DNA of 32,879 nt from Desulfobacteraceae bacterium (GCA_011390465.1 JAABSH010000041.1:1-32879), one strand, 5' to 3'. Positions 7,005 to 15,430 are shown, numbered from the stretch's first letter. Translations and numbers: made by a program. Notes: a model not told the origin generated them from the sequence alone.

Positions 7005-7068
7005 TACCCAGTTTTGTTTACAATGCGTCCGCGTTCAGAGGCGCTGATTCTCAATAAAGGAAATCACC

Positions 7069-9210
7069 ATGACATTTCACGATCGAACCCCGTGCGGAAC
7101 CGTTTGCGCAGATCATGCGGGAAATGCCGTTTCCCTGGCCGGATGGGTGGATGCCCTGCGGGATCACGGGGAAGTACTTTTTATTCATCTGCGGGACAGA
7201 AGCGGCATTGTTCAGGTGGTTATTGACCCGGCATCCGCTGACCGGCCGGTCTGCGACCTGGCTGACCACCTGCGCAACGAATACTGTATTCAGGTTTCCG
7301 GAAAAGTGCTCAAACGGGCACCGGGCACGGAAAATCCCCACATCACCACCGGCGGCGTGGAGGTGGCTGCGACCCGCCTGACCATCCTGAGCCGGTCCAA
7401 AACCCCGCCGTTCAATATTTCAGAAAAATCCATGCTGGCCGGGACCACGGTCCATCGGGAAGAAACCGTTGCCGAAGACCTGCGGCTCCAGTACCGGTTT
7501 CTGGATCTGCGGCGGCCGGCCATGCAGGATCAGCTGCTCAAGCGCCACGCCATCACCCGGACCATCCGGAATTTTCTGGATGAACAGGGATTTGTGGATG
7601 TTGAAACCCCTATGCTGACCCGCAGCACCCCTGAAGGGGCCCGGGACTATATTGTGCCCAGCCGCCACCATCCCGGCACGTTCTACGCCCTGCCCCAGTC
7701 TCCCCAGCTTTTCAAGCAGCTCCTCATGGTCAGCGGCATGGAGCGGTATTATCAGATTGTCCGCTGCTTCCGGGATGAAGACCTCCGGCCCAACCGCCAG
7801 CCGGAATTCACCCAGCTGGACCTGGAAGCCGCCTTTATTGATGAGGAATTTATCTACCACCTGTTTGAAGAACTGACGGTGCGGATGTTTGCCGTGGGCC
7901 GCATCGACCTGCCCCGGCCCTTTCCCCGCATGACCTGGCTTGACGCCATGAACACGGCAGGCAATGACCGGCCGGACCTGCGCTTCGGCATGCGGTTTGT
8001 GGACGCCACAACAATATTTGAAAATACCCGTTATGCCATTTTCCGCCAGATTTTAGACCGGAACGGCTGCATCAAGGGCATTACCGTCAAAGGCCAGTCA
8101 GACCGGCTCAGCAAAAACATTCTTCAAAATGAATATGCCAAGGAAATCGTGCCCGGTTTCGGGGCCAAAGGCATGACCTGGATGCGCGTGACCGACGCCG
8201 GCCTTGAAAGCAATATTGTCCAGTTTTTCAGTGAAACGGAAAAAAGCGCCATTCTGGAGCGGTTCGGGGCCGGGCCCGGGGACGTGATTCTCATGATTGC
8301 GGACCCGTCCTGGCATCTGGTGTGCAGTGCCCTGGGCCAGCTCCGCCTGCATGTGGCCGGCCGCCTTGGCCTGATACCGGAGCATGTTTTTTATCCGGTC
8401 TGGATAACGGATTTTCCGCTTTTTGAAGCAACCGACACCGGCGTGACGTCCAGCCACCATCCCTTTACCATGCCGGACCGCACCGACTTTGATCCGGAAA
8501 ATACAGACGACCTGCTCCGGCTGAAATCCCGGGCCTACGACCTGGTGGTAAACGGCGAAGAGCTGGGCGGGGGCAGCATCCGGATCAATGACAGAGACCT
8601 TCAGCACCGGATTTTTCAGGCCCTGGGATTGTCCGGCGATGATGTGAATGAAAAATTCGGGTTTTTTCTGCGGGCCCTGGAATACGGGGCCCCGCCCCAT
8701 GGGGGAATGGCCGTGGGGCTGGACCGGGCCATTGCCATGATCCTCAATGCCCCGTCCATCCGGGAAGTGATTGCCTTTCCCAAAAACCGGAGCGCGTTCT
8801 GCCCCCTGACCCAGGCGCCGTCTGAAGTTTCCGAGGACCAGCTTGCGGAACTGGGACTGCTGGACAGGGGCGGCCCGGCCCCCCTTCCCGGGGCAAGTCA
8901 GGCCAAAGATCCGGTAACCGCCGTGTCCTGGGTATCCCGCATCGGACTTAACCCGGATAGACCGAATGAAAAAGAATCCATGCGCACGGTTCTGGATCAG
9001 GCCCGGGCGCTCACCGCCAAGGTGCGGCAGGCGGTTGAAAAAATAGATGACGACAATGCCGGCGCCCTTTTTTCCGTGGCGCCGGCCGCCAACCGGTTTC
9101 GGGAAGGAAACACTGCCAAAATATGCGCGCTTTCCGAAAACAAGGATCTTTTTAAAAACGCGCCAGCCATGAAAGGCGGCTATTTCAAGGTTGCCCCGGT
9201 TCTGGAATAA
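7069..9210 (+). CDS. aspS: Aspartyl-tRNA synthetase fused to GatC
   Basis: A 713-residue fusion. Residues 1 to about 595 are a bacterial class IIb AspRS: OB-fold anticodon domain (1-105), motif 2 FRDEDLRPNRQPEFTQLD, a GAD insertion domain in the middle, and motif 3 GMAVGLDRAIAMIL. His33 in RDHG and Gly86 in RAPGTENP align with His31 and Gly82, the two determinants of non-discriminating AspRS defined in Pseudomonas. It should therefore charge both tRNA-Asp and tRNA-Asn with Asp. After a Pro/Gly-rich linker, residues about 614-713 (from 8908) are a GatC domain ending in LFKNAPAMKGGYFKVAPVLE, the typical GatC C-terminus. AAAGGA precedes the ATG. GatA- and GatB-like genes follow directly. I recall that this fusion is already annotated in some deltaproteobacteria. 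Confidence 0.93.
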   Translation: MTFHDRTPCGTVCADHAGNAVSLAGWVDALRDHGEVLFIHLRDRSGIVQVVIDPASADRPVCDLADHLRNEYCIQVSGKVLKRAPGTENPHITTGGVEVAATRLTILSRSKTPPFNISEKSMLAGTTVHREETVAEDLRLQYRFLDLRRPAMQDQLLKRHAITRTIRNFLDEQGFVDVETPMLTRSTPEGARDYIVPSRHHPGTFYALPQSPQLFKQLLMVSGMERYYQIVRCFRDEDLRPNRQPEFTQLDLEAAFIDEEFIYHLFEELTVRMFAVGRIDLPRPFPRMTWLDAMNTAGNDRPDLRFGMRFVDATTIFENTRYAIFRQILDRNGCIKGITVKGQSDRLSKNILQNEYAKEIVPGFGAKGMTWMRVTDAGLESNIVQFFSETEKSAILERFGAGPGDVILMIADPSWHLVCSALGQLRLHVAGRLGLIPEHVFYPVWITDFPLFEATDTGVTSSHHPFTMPDRTDFDPENTDDLLRLKSRAYDLVVNGEELGGGSIRINDRDLQHRIFQALGLSGDDVNEKFGFFLRALEYGAPPHGGMAVGLDRAIAMILNAPSIREVIAFPKNRSAFCPLTQAPSEVSEDQLAELGLLDRGGPAPLPGASQAKDPVTAVSWVSRIGLNPDRPNEKESMRTVLDQARALTAKVRQAVEKIDDDNAGALFSVAPAANRFREGNTAKICALSENKDLFKNAPAMKGGYFKVAPVLE

Positions 9211-9247
9211 AAGTGCTCAAATAAAGGAATATAAAAAAAGGAAGCCA

Positions 9248-10504
9248 ATGGATACGATTGTCTTTGCCTATCGTCCGCCCGCATCAGATACTGAAATCCC
9301 GGACGGGCCCCTGTCCGGCATGCGGGTTCTTCTGCAGCCGGACCTGTTTGTAAAAAACTGGCCCGCGGATGCCGGATCAAAAGCCCTTGCCGGTTTTTCC
9401 GCGGTTTTCGACGCCACTGTCATCGCCCGGCTCCGGGCCGCCGGTGCGGTTCCCGCGGGGTTTGCGCCCATGGCGGAATTCGGTTTCGGCATAAACGGCA
9501 GCCACCTTGGGCGCATACTGGCCGCAGATGAGTTTCTGCATGCCGGACTGATGACCGACATGCTGGGAGAGGCCCGCATGGCGGCCAGCCTGGCCGGCCT
9601 GTGGGGATTTAAACCTTCCTGGGGCCGGGTGTCCCGGTACGGCCTCACCGGTCTGGTCCCGTCCATGGAATGCACGGGTGTTCTGGCAAAAAAACTCTCT
9701 GATATTCCAAAAATACTGACCAGGATATCCGGGGCGGATGCAAACGATCCTTCCATGCGCACAGATCCGCCTCTGGACGTTTCAGGGCTGCTGGATGCGA
9801 CAGCCCCGGCCGGCGCATCTTTGCGCATCGGCATTCCAGAGGCCCTTGCGACGGGGAATGCAGCCCGGGAGGCCGAAATGTCCATCGCCCGGGAAGCCCT
9901 GAGTAAAGCGGGATTTACCTTGAAAAATGTCACGATTGGCGATCTTTCGCTGTTTGCTGCGGCCCATCAGGTGGCAGCAGCTGTGGAAGCCTCTTCTTCC
10001 GCCGGAAAATATGACGGGGTCCGCTACGGATTCCGGGCTGAAACCAGCGGCAACTGGAACGACATGTATCTTGAAACCCGGGGGCAGAGTTTTGGTCCCC
10101 TCATCAAAGCCCTGCTGATGCAGGGGGCCTGGTTTCAATTTCAGGATTACCCGGGGTTTGAAGCCGCCTGCACGCTCCGGCAGCATTTGGTAAACCAGAC
10201 AAATGCCTTGTTCAACCACGTTGATCTGATCGCACTGCCCACCCGGGAGGCGGACGCGGACCCGCTGACAGCAAACATGCCGGCGGATACCTATGACGCT
10301 TTCAGCCTGACACTTGCGGCCAACCTTACCGGACTGCCGGTCCTGCAGGTGCCGGGGACTTCTGCAGACGGCCCGAACGCTGCTGACACCGCCGGTGCAA
10401 ACCAGGCACCCGGTTTCCAGCTGATGGGCCCCGCCATGGGCGACATTGCCGTTCTGCGCGCAGGACTTGCGCTATCTTCACATCTTCAGGGAGTTATTTC
10501 ATGA
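9248..10504 (+). CDS. GatA-like amidase-fold protein lacking the catalytic triad
   Basis: A 418-residue relative of GatA, the glutaminase subunit of Asp/Glu-tRNA amidotransferase. Family features are plain: AGSKALAGFSAVFDATVIARLRAAGA, GFKPSWGRVSRYG, KYDGVRYG, NLTGLPVLQVPG. The catalytic parts are gone. The Lys of the usual IKDNI motif is Gln30 (LLQPDLF). The GGSSGGS segment with the cis-Ser is removed by an in-frame gap of about 21 residues near positions 88-100. The nucleophile Ser of DTGGSIR is Glu108 (DMLGEAR), in ungapped alignment with the rest. About 45 N-terminal residues are also missing. The start is taken at 9248 with AAGGAAG upstream; a longer in-frame start at 9191 would overlap the aspS stop. 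The reading frame is intact and codon use matches its neighbours, so it is not a decaying pseudogene. It probably has a structural role. Confidence 0.88.
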   Translation: MDTIVFAYRPPASDTEIPDGPLSGMRVLLQPDLFVKNWPADAGSKALAGFSAVFDATVIARLRAAGAVPAGFAPMAEFGFGINGSHLGRILAADEFLHAGLMTDMLGEARMAASLAGLWGFKPSWGRVSRYGLTGLVPSMECTGVLAKKLSDIPKILTRISGADANDPSMRTDPPLDVSGLLDATAPAGASLRIGIPEALATGNAAREAEMSIAREALSKAGFTLKNVTIGDLSLFAAAHQVAAAVEASSSAGKYDGVRYGFRAETSGNWNDMYLETRGQSFGPLIKALLMQGAWFQFQDYPGFEAACTLRQHLVNQTNALFNHVDLIALPTREADADPLTANMPADTYDAFSLTLAANLTGLPVLQVPGTSADGPNAADTAGANQAPGFQLMGPAMGDIAVLRAGLALSSHLQGVIS

Positions 10505-11973
10505 ATTCCGTTTCAACCACTTATGAAGCCGTGATCGGTCTTGAAATTCATGTTCAGCTGAACACCGCCACCAAGCTTTTCTGCGACTGTCCCAATCAGC
10601 CCGGGGACGCGCCCAACCGCAATACCTGCCCGATCTGCCTCTGGCTGCCGGGGGTTTTCCCGAGACTGAGCCGCGTGGCGGTGGAAAAAGCCGTTCTGGC
10701 CTGCCTTTCCGTAAACTGCACCATTGCCGAAGAAAGCGCATTTGACCAGAAAGTGTACTATTATCCCGATCTTCCCAAAGGATACCAGCTCTCCCAGCAT
10801 CACAAGCCCCTGGCGGTGAACGGCTGGATCGATATTCCGGAAGAAAATGCCAAAAACGGGGCCCTGCGGCGGCTCCGCATCCATCACATCCACCTGGAAG
10901 AAGATGTGGCCCGCCTGGTCCACGAGACTGAAGGCGGAAAGCCCGTGAGTCTGGTGGATTTTAACCGGGCCGGGGCACCGCTTATTGAAGTCGTGACGGA
11001 ACCGGATATGCGGAACCCCTATGAAGCCATGGAATTTCTAAAAATTCTCCGGACCCACCTTCGCTATACCGGCAGCACGGAATGCAGCATGGAAAAAGGC
11101 ACCATGCGGGCCGATGCCAATATCTCCATCCGAAAACCCGGCTCCGGCGAAATGAACACCAAAGTGGAAGTCAAAAACATGAACTCCATCCGCCATGTGG
11201 GGGACGCCATTGGCTATGAAATCCAACGGCAGGCGGAAAGCCTGAACCGGGGAGAGCCCATTGTCCTGCATACCCGGCTCTGGGACCCGGACAAACAGGT
11301 CACCACGGCCATGCGGGAAAAATTTGCCGGGCCATGCGTGCCGGACCCTTCCGTACCGGCCATTCAGATGGATCAGCAGTGGCTTGAAGCCATTCAACAA
11401 AACCTGCCGGAAATGCCGCCGCACAAAGCGTCCCGGTTTGTGGAAACCTTCGGCTTAACCGCGGCAGACGCACAGCTCATCAGCCAGGAGCGGGATACAG
11501 CAGAATTTTTTGAAGCCGCCGTAAGTCAAAACCTGCCGCCGGCCAAGGTTTCCAACTGGATTATCTCCCATCTGCTGCCCGGACTCCGGGATCACCAGCT
11601 GAGCCTTTCCGATACACCGCTCACGCCGGCGCGCTTTTCCGGCCTGCTGTCTCTTTTAGCTACGGAAAAAATCAATGCCGCCGCCGCCAGGGAAATTCTA
11701 CTGCAGATGCTCACAAAAGACGCGGAACCGGAGATCCTTATGAAAACCGCCGGTCTTGAGCAGGTGTCTGACGATGACGCATTGGGAGATTTGGTGGATA
11801 AGATCATTGCGGATCACCCGTCTGATGCCGCGGATTTTAAAAACGGAAACCCCAAGGTGGTGGGATTTTTAATGGGCCTTGCCATGAAAGCGTCCAAAGG
11901 CAAAGCCAATCCCAAACGGATGAAGGAAATTCTGACGGAAAAACTGAATGCGCTGCAGCAGACGTCCGAATAG
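10501..11973 (+). CDS. gatB: Asp/Glu-tRNA amidotransferase subunit B, divergent
   Basis: A 490-residue GatB: the subunit that binds tRNA, phosphorylates the Asp side chain and accepts ammonia. Seen: VIGLEIHVQL, a CPIC zinc-type motif (43-46), FDQKVYYYPDLPKGYQLSQ, the Mg-site HLEEDVARLVH (131-141), DFNRAGAPLIEVVTEPD and DANISIR. The YqeY-like tail is complete, ending with GFLMGLAMKASKGKANPKR. Odd: the usually invariant block MRSKE...DYRYFPEPDL is replaced by MREKFAGPCVPDPSVP (271-286), so DYRYF is absent. The gene overlaps the end of the GatA-like gene by 4 bp (ATGA), indicating translational coupling. Length is normal (475-490). Divergence together with the degenerate GatA suggests the two changed as a pair. 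Confidence 0.92.
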   Translation: MNSVSTTYEAVIGLEIHVQLNTATKLFCDCPNQPGDAPNRNTCPICLWLPGVFPRLSRVAVEKAVLACLSVNCTIAEESAFDQKVYYYPDLPKGYQLSQHHKPLAVNGWIDIPEENAKNGALRRLRIHHIHLEEDVARLVHETEGGKPVSLVDFNRAGAPLIEVVTEPDMRNPYEAMEFLKILRTHLRYTGSTECSMEKGTMRADANISIRKPGSGEMNTKVEVKNMNSIRHVGDAIGYEIQRQAESLNRGEPIVLHTRLWDPDKQVTTAMREKFAGPCVPDPSVPAIQMDQQWLEAIQQNLPEMPPHKASRFVETFGLTAADAQLISQERDTAEFFEAAVSQNLPPAKVSNWIISHLLPGLRDHQLSLSDTPLTPARFSGLLSLLATEKINAAAAREILLQMLTKDAEPEILMKTAGLEQVSDDDALGDLVDKIIADHPSDAADFKNGNPKVVGFLMGLAMKASKGKANPKRMKEILTEKLNALQQTSE

Positions 11974-11976
11974 GGG

Positions 11977-12930
11977 TCAAAACCGGATGCGGTAGCGCAC
12001 CGCCACATTGTCCTGCTCGCCGTCCCGGTTCATTCCCAAAAAAAAGGTGCCGGTACCCGTGAGCAGGTGTTCGGATTTTGCCACAAGCTTCATCTCCCCG
12101 CCGTCCGGGTAACCGCCGTCCGGATATACATAGGTGCCGTTGGAACTTTTATCCACCAGCATGAAAATGCCTTTCCGGTATTCGATGGATACATGGGACC
12201 GCGACACCCAGGACCGGTTGATGACAATATCATTGTAGTCCATCCGGCCGATGGTGAGGACCGGTGTGTCCTGGTCGATTTCAAACAGCCTGTCTTCCAC
12301 GGTCAGTTCCAGTTTCTTCGGTCCGGTATAGGTATTTTGATGGTGACCGATAATGGTGGTTATCCCTTGTTTATCCCAGAAAATTTCATAAACCACCAGG
12401 GCCTGGGAAATATTTTTCACGTTCAAATCCGTAATATACCGGACAGACAACCCGTCGCGGCCGGGCATGGCGTCAAGGGTGGCCTGGGTCGTTAAAATCT
12501 GCATGGGCTTTGCATAATCCGCCAGACGGGCCGCGATATTGACCGCTTCACCAAACACATCCGGCGTTTTCGACTTTGGGGTCCTGGTTGAACCGGGCTC
12601 CATTGTATCCGGCACGGCAGGGCCATGGTGAAATCCGACATGGATATTGACGGGAAACAATCCCTCAACCCTTTCAAACTCCTGCCGAACAGCGGCCATC
12701 ATCTCTTTTGCAGCATCTGAGGCCTTATCCGGGTCATCAAAAATGCTCATGACCGCATCACCAATGGTTTTAATCACCCGGCCGCCGTGCTGGCAGGTGA
12801 TGTCCGTGAGCCGGCCCAGAATAGCGGCAACCACTGTCTGGGCTTTCCGGTCCCCCAGGATTTCATATAATTTTGAACTTTTGCAGATATCAGCAAACAG
12901 GATGGTAAAACAGGCAGATCTTGCGGTCAT
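11977..12930 (-). CDS. Class III adenylate/guanylate cyclase with C-terminal FHA domain
   Basis: A 317-residue cytosolic signalling protein without membrane segments. The cyclase domain (1-185) shows the two metal Asp residues in FADICKSS (Asp14) and KTIGDAVMSIF (Asp58). The base-recognition and transition-state region is DVFGEAVNIAARL (Asp124, Asn131, Arg135). Lys54 and Asp124 at the purine-selecting positions favour ATP, so cAMP is the likely product. The FHA domain (about 223-305) has the core residues TIGR, SRSHVS and SSNGTY and should bind phosphothreonine, so activity or location may follow a Ser/Thr kinase. GAGGAG lies well placed before the ATG. Its stop codon faces that of gatB with only 3 bp between them, leaving no room for a separate terminator. 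Confidence 0.9.
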   Translation of the reverse strand: MTARSACFTILFADICKSSKLYEILGDRKAQTVVAAILGRLTDITCQHGGRVIKTIGDAVMSIFDDPDKASDAAKEMMAAVRQEFERVEGLFPVNIHVGFHHGPAVPDTMEPGSTRTPKSKTPDVFGEAVNIAARLADYAKPMQILTTQATLDAMPGRDGLSVRYITDLNVKNISQALVVYEIFWDKQGITTIIGHHQNTYTGPKKLELTVEDRLFEIDQDTPVLTIGRMDYNDIVINRSWVSRSHVSIEYRKGIFMLVDKSSNGTYVYPDGGYPDGGEMKLVAKSEHLLTGTGTFFLGMNRDGEQDNVAVRYRIRF

Positions 12931-13104
12931 AAAATTCTCCTCAAAATCCCGAAGGGTTAGGTGCCGGCAGGGTCAGAGGGCAGTCAGTGGCCATTTACAG
13001 AAAAATTTTGTGAGAATATCCAATATTAGAGGTTATGGAGCAGAAGGTCAAATAAAAACCAAAACCCCACCCGGCGCGGCCCTGAGAACCCATTGCAAAA
13101 CTGC

Positions 13105-13133
13105 TTGACACTGTCATGGCATATTGTTATTAA
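13105..13133 (+). promoter_or_regulatory. Predicted sigma-70 promoter for the rpsF operon
   Basis: A consensus TTGACA (13105-13110), a 17-bp spacer and TATTAA (13128-13133) stand 76 bp before the rpsF start. The transcript would have a leader of about 65-70 nt; I see no clear riboswitch or S6:S18-binding hairpin that I could defend in it. Confidence 0.65.
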
Positions 13134-13208
13134 AGATAGTTTTTACAGGATATTTATTTTGCCTTGCTCTGTTATAAAAACAGGGCTTTATACCCAAAAG
13201 GAGGATCT

Positions 13209-13697
13209 ATGAACCATTACGAGACAATTTTTATTGTCGACCCTGACACGCCGGCAGCGGATCAGGATGCTGTTTTTGAAAAGCTGAAAACGCTTATTTC
13301 AGCAGACGGCAAGCTGATCATGTTTGACGACTGGGGCAACCGGAAACTCGCTTATGAAATAAAAAAGAAAAAAACCGGTCGCTACGTGCGACTGGATTAC
13401 TGCGGGAACGGTCCCCTGGTGGATGACATGGAACGACTTTTCCGTCTGGACTACCGAATTCTGAAATACATGAGTGTGCTGCTTGAAAAAGCGGTGGACC
13501 CGGATGCCTTCGTCCCTGTGACTCCCGAATCAGCGGAAGAGACAGAAACCCCGGAAACAGGGGGGGATGCCCCGGAAACAGGGGAGGAAGCAGCAGCAGG
13601 GAAAGCAGAAGAAACACCTGCGTCTGAAGAAACACCGCCTGAAGACGCCGGAGAAGCTGAAACCACTGAACCTGAATCAGAAACAGAGGAGTCTTAA
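13209..13697 (+). CDS. rpsF: Small ribosomal subunit protein bS6, with long acidic tail
   Basis: A 162-residue protein. Residues 1-103 are a standard bS6 fold ([53 protein letters not shown]). The remaining 59 residues are a low-complexity tail of Glu, Thr, Pro, Ala and Gly with near-repeats of PETGG/PETGE. E. coli bS6 also has an acidic tail that is extended by RimK, but this one is longer and of different composition. An AAGGAGG site lies 5 nt before the ATG at 13209; an upstream in-frame ATG at 13164 is not supported. bS6 pairs with bS18, encoded 2 bp downstream. Confidence 0.95.
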   Translation: MNHYETIFIVDPDTPAADQDAVFEKLKTLISADGKLIMFDDWGNRKLAYEIKKKKTGRYVRLDYCGNGPLVDDMERLFRLDYRILKYMSVLLEKAVDPDAFVPVTPESAEETETPETGGDAPETGEEAAAGKAEETPASEETPPEDAGEAETTEPESETEES

Positions 13698-13699
13698 TC

Positions 13700-13945
13700 A
13701 TGGCCGGACCACAGAGAAGAAAATTTTTTCATCGCCGGAAAGTTTGCCGCTTCTGCGCGGACAGCAGCCTTGAAATCAATTATAAAGATGTCAATATGCT
13801 CCGGTATTTTATTTCCGAACGGGCAAAAATCATTCCCCGGCGGATTTCCGGTACCTGCGCCAAACACCAGCGGGAACTTGCCCGGGCCATCAAGCGCAGC
13901 CGGTCCATTGCCCTGCTGCCCTATGTGGGCACCCTGGATACCTGA
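13700..13945 (+). CDS. rpsR: Small ribosomal subunit protein bS18
   Basis: An 81-residue protein with the bS18 core: [56 protein letters not shown]. It is the zinc-binding type, with Cys-x2-Cys near residues 16-19 and a Cys-x2-His later (CAKH). It starts 2 bp after rpsF in the same operon. No anomaly. Confidence 0.97.
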   Translation: MAGPQRRKFFHRRKVCRFCADSSLEINYKDVNMLRYFISERAKIIPRRISGTCAKHQRELARAIKRSRSIALLPYVGTLDT

Positions 13946-13952
13946 AGCAGCA

Positions 13953-14930
13953 GTGGAAAAAAGTGTCAATCATAATGATCCGGATCGCAAAATTGTGTTA
14001 TCCGGCATTTTGCTGACCACGCTGATCAGTGCGCTTTCCATTTCCATACCGGTTTTCGGTTTTGCCTTTTTCATGGTGGTGCCGCTGCCGGTGTTCTATT
14101 ACCGAATCCGGCTGGGGCCCAAAAAATCGGCGGTTGCGGCGCTTTGCGCAATTGCCTTTTTGACTTTATTTTCCGGCGAACTGACCCCGGATCTTTTTTT
14201 TATTGCCGGGATGCTGCTTTTGGGATTTTGCATGGGCGCGTTTTTTGAACAGAACCTGTCTATTGAAAAAACCATCGGCTATGCCGCGGCACTGGTGATG
14301 GCGGCCGGCGTTTTTGCCCTGATGATTTACGCGAATCTGTCCAACCTGGGGCTGATGCCGCTCATATCCGGGTATGTGGCCAAAAACCTGGCCCTGACCC
14401 TTGATTTGTATGAAAGCATGGGCATGCCGCAGGAAAGCATTGTCCTGCTTTCCAATTCCATGGATCAGATCCGGTTTGTGCTGGTCCGAATTTTACCGGC
14501 CCTGTGCGCCGCCGGGTTGCTGTTTGCCGCGTGGGTGAATCTCTTGGCGGCAAAGGTGCTCATCAGCACCAGAATCAAAGGTGGCCGGAAAATCCAGGGT
14601 TTGAACACATGGAAAACACCGGAACAGCTTGTGTGGGGCGTGGCTGCCAGCGCACTGCTGATAATGGTTCCCGGCAGCTTTTTCAAACTGCTGGGCATCA
14701 ACGGACTTATTGTTTTTATCCTGGTTTATTTCTTCCAGGGCATTGCGATTGTATCTTTTTATTTTGAAAAAAAGAAAATTCCGTTGGCAGTGCGGGGTCT
14801 GTTATATGGTATGCTCATCATCCAGCAGATTTTCATCCTGGTAATTGCCGGCATCGGTTTTATGGATGTATGGCTGGATATCCGAAAACTGGAAAAACAT
14901 GACACGGATCAGCAGACACCCCTGTCTTGA
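13953..14930 (+). CDS. DUF2232 (YybS-like) multi-spanning membrane protein
   Basis: A 325-residue inner-membrane protein with about eight hydrophobic helices (for example VLSGILLTTLISALSISIPV, GFAFFMVVPLPVFYY, AVAALCAIAFLTLFSG, LLFAAWVNLLAAKV, GIAIVSFYFEKKK). The position between rpsR and rplI is the usual place of the YybS/DUF2232 family, whose function is unknown. The start is set at GTG 13953, 7 bp after the rpsR stop; the in-frame ATG at 13770 would overlap most of rpsR. No good ribosome-binding site is visible, so translation may depend on coupling to rpsR. The C-terminus ends in a short polar tail. Confidence 0.8.
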   Translation: MEKSVNHNDPDRKIVLSGILLTTLISALSISIPVFGFAFFMVVPLPVFYYRIRLGPKKSAVAALCAIAFLTLFSGELTPDLFFIAGMLLLGFCMGAFFEQNLSIEKTIGYAAALVMAAGVFALMIYANLSNLGLMPLISGYVAKNLALTLDLYESMGMPQESIVLLSNSMDQIRFVLVRILPALCAAGLLFAAWVNLLAAKVLISTRIKGGRKIQGLNTWKTPEQLVWGVAASALLIMVPGSFFKLLGINGLIVFILVYFFQGIAIVSFYFEKKKIPLAVRGLLYGMLIIQQIFILVIAGIGFMDVWLDIRKLEKHDTDQQTPLS

Positions 14931-14978
14931 AAACTTTAACAGAACAACAGATGGCTTTATGCCTGCGGAGATGAACCA

Positions 14979-15422
14979 ATGAAAGTAATACTCAAAGAAA
15001 CCATCGAGCCGCTGGGGATCATCGGCTCTGAAGTGGATGTAAAAAACGGATATGCGCGTAATTTTTTAATTCCCAGAGGGAAAGCGATTATTGCCACCCA
15101 GGCAAACCGCAACATCATGGCACAGGAAAAAGCCAAGCTGGACTTTCAGATCGCCAAAGAACGGGAAACCGCCGAAGAAATGGCCCGTCAGCTCGAAGGC
15201 GTGGTCTGCAAGGTCAAGGCCAAAGTGGCGGAAGAAAACCGCCTCTACGGTTCCGTTTCCGTCCGGGACATCATGGATGCCCTGGCTGCCCAGAACGTGG
15301 ATGTTCCCAAACGGATGATTCTGTTTACCGACCCCATCAAAGAACTGGGAACCTATAAAATTCCCATCCGGGTCTATAAAGACATCAACCCGGAAATTAC
15401 GCTGGAAGTGGAAGCTGAATAA
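14979..15422 (+). CDS. rplI: Large ribosomal subunit protein bL9
   Basis: A 147-residue protein of normal length. The N-terminal domain carries the bL9 signature (GIIGSEVDVKNGYARNFLIPRGKAI), followed by the long central helix (NIMAQEKAKLDFQIAKERETAEEMARQLE) and the C-terminal domain with LYGSVSVRDI. GGAG lies before the ATG. It is the last gene of the rpsF operon, followed directly by a strong terminator. Confidence 0.97.
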   Translation: MKVILKETIEPLGIIGSEVDVKNGYARNFLIPRGKAIIATQANRNIMAQEKAKLDFQIAKERETAEEMARQLEGVVCKVKAKVAEENRLYGSVSVRDIMDALAAQNVDVPKRMILFTDPIKELGTYKIPIRVYKDINPEITLEVEAE

Positions 15423-15430
15423 ATTCTATA

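Larger units (their letters stand above)
6734..7068. other. Divergent intergenic region between dtxR and aspS
   Basis: This 335-bp A/T-rich region separates two outward-facing genes. It contains a palindrome close to the dtxR start, one copy of the 27-bp repeat tail and a sigma-70-like promoter for aspS. No convincing small gene is seen. Confidence 0.6.

Noticed and set aside
8098-8700. Long minus-strand frame opposite aspS
   Set aside because: It is a shadow of aspS: no start signal, no family features, composition set by the coding strand. The same holds for other long antisense frames such as 17817-18512, 23223-24224, 26638-27261 and 31192-32220.
9191-9247. Earlier in-frame start for the GatA-like protein (19 extra residues)
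   Set aside because: It would overlap the end of aspS and has no ribosome-binding site, while the ATG at 9248 has AAGGAAG at good spacing.
9248-10504. GatA-like gene as a decaying pseudogene
   Set aside because: The frame is open over its full length, the key deletion is in frame, codon use matches neighbours, and it overlaps gatB by ATGA. These suggest a maintained protein.
13770-13952. Upstream start for the DUF2232-type protein
   Set aside because: It would overlap nearly all of rpsR in another frame, and the extra residues are not membrane-protein-like.
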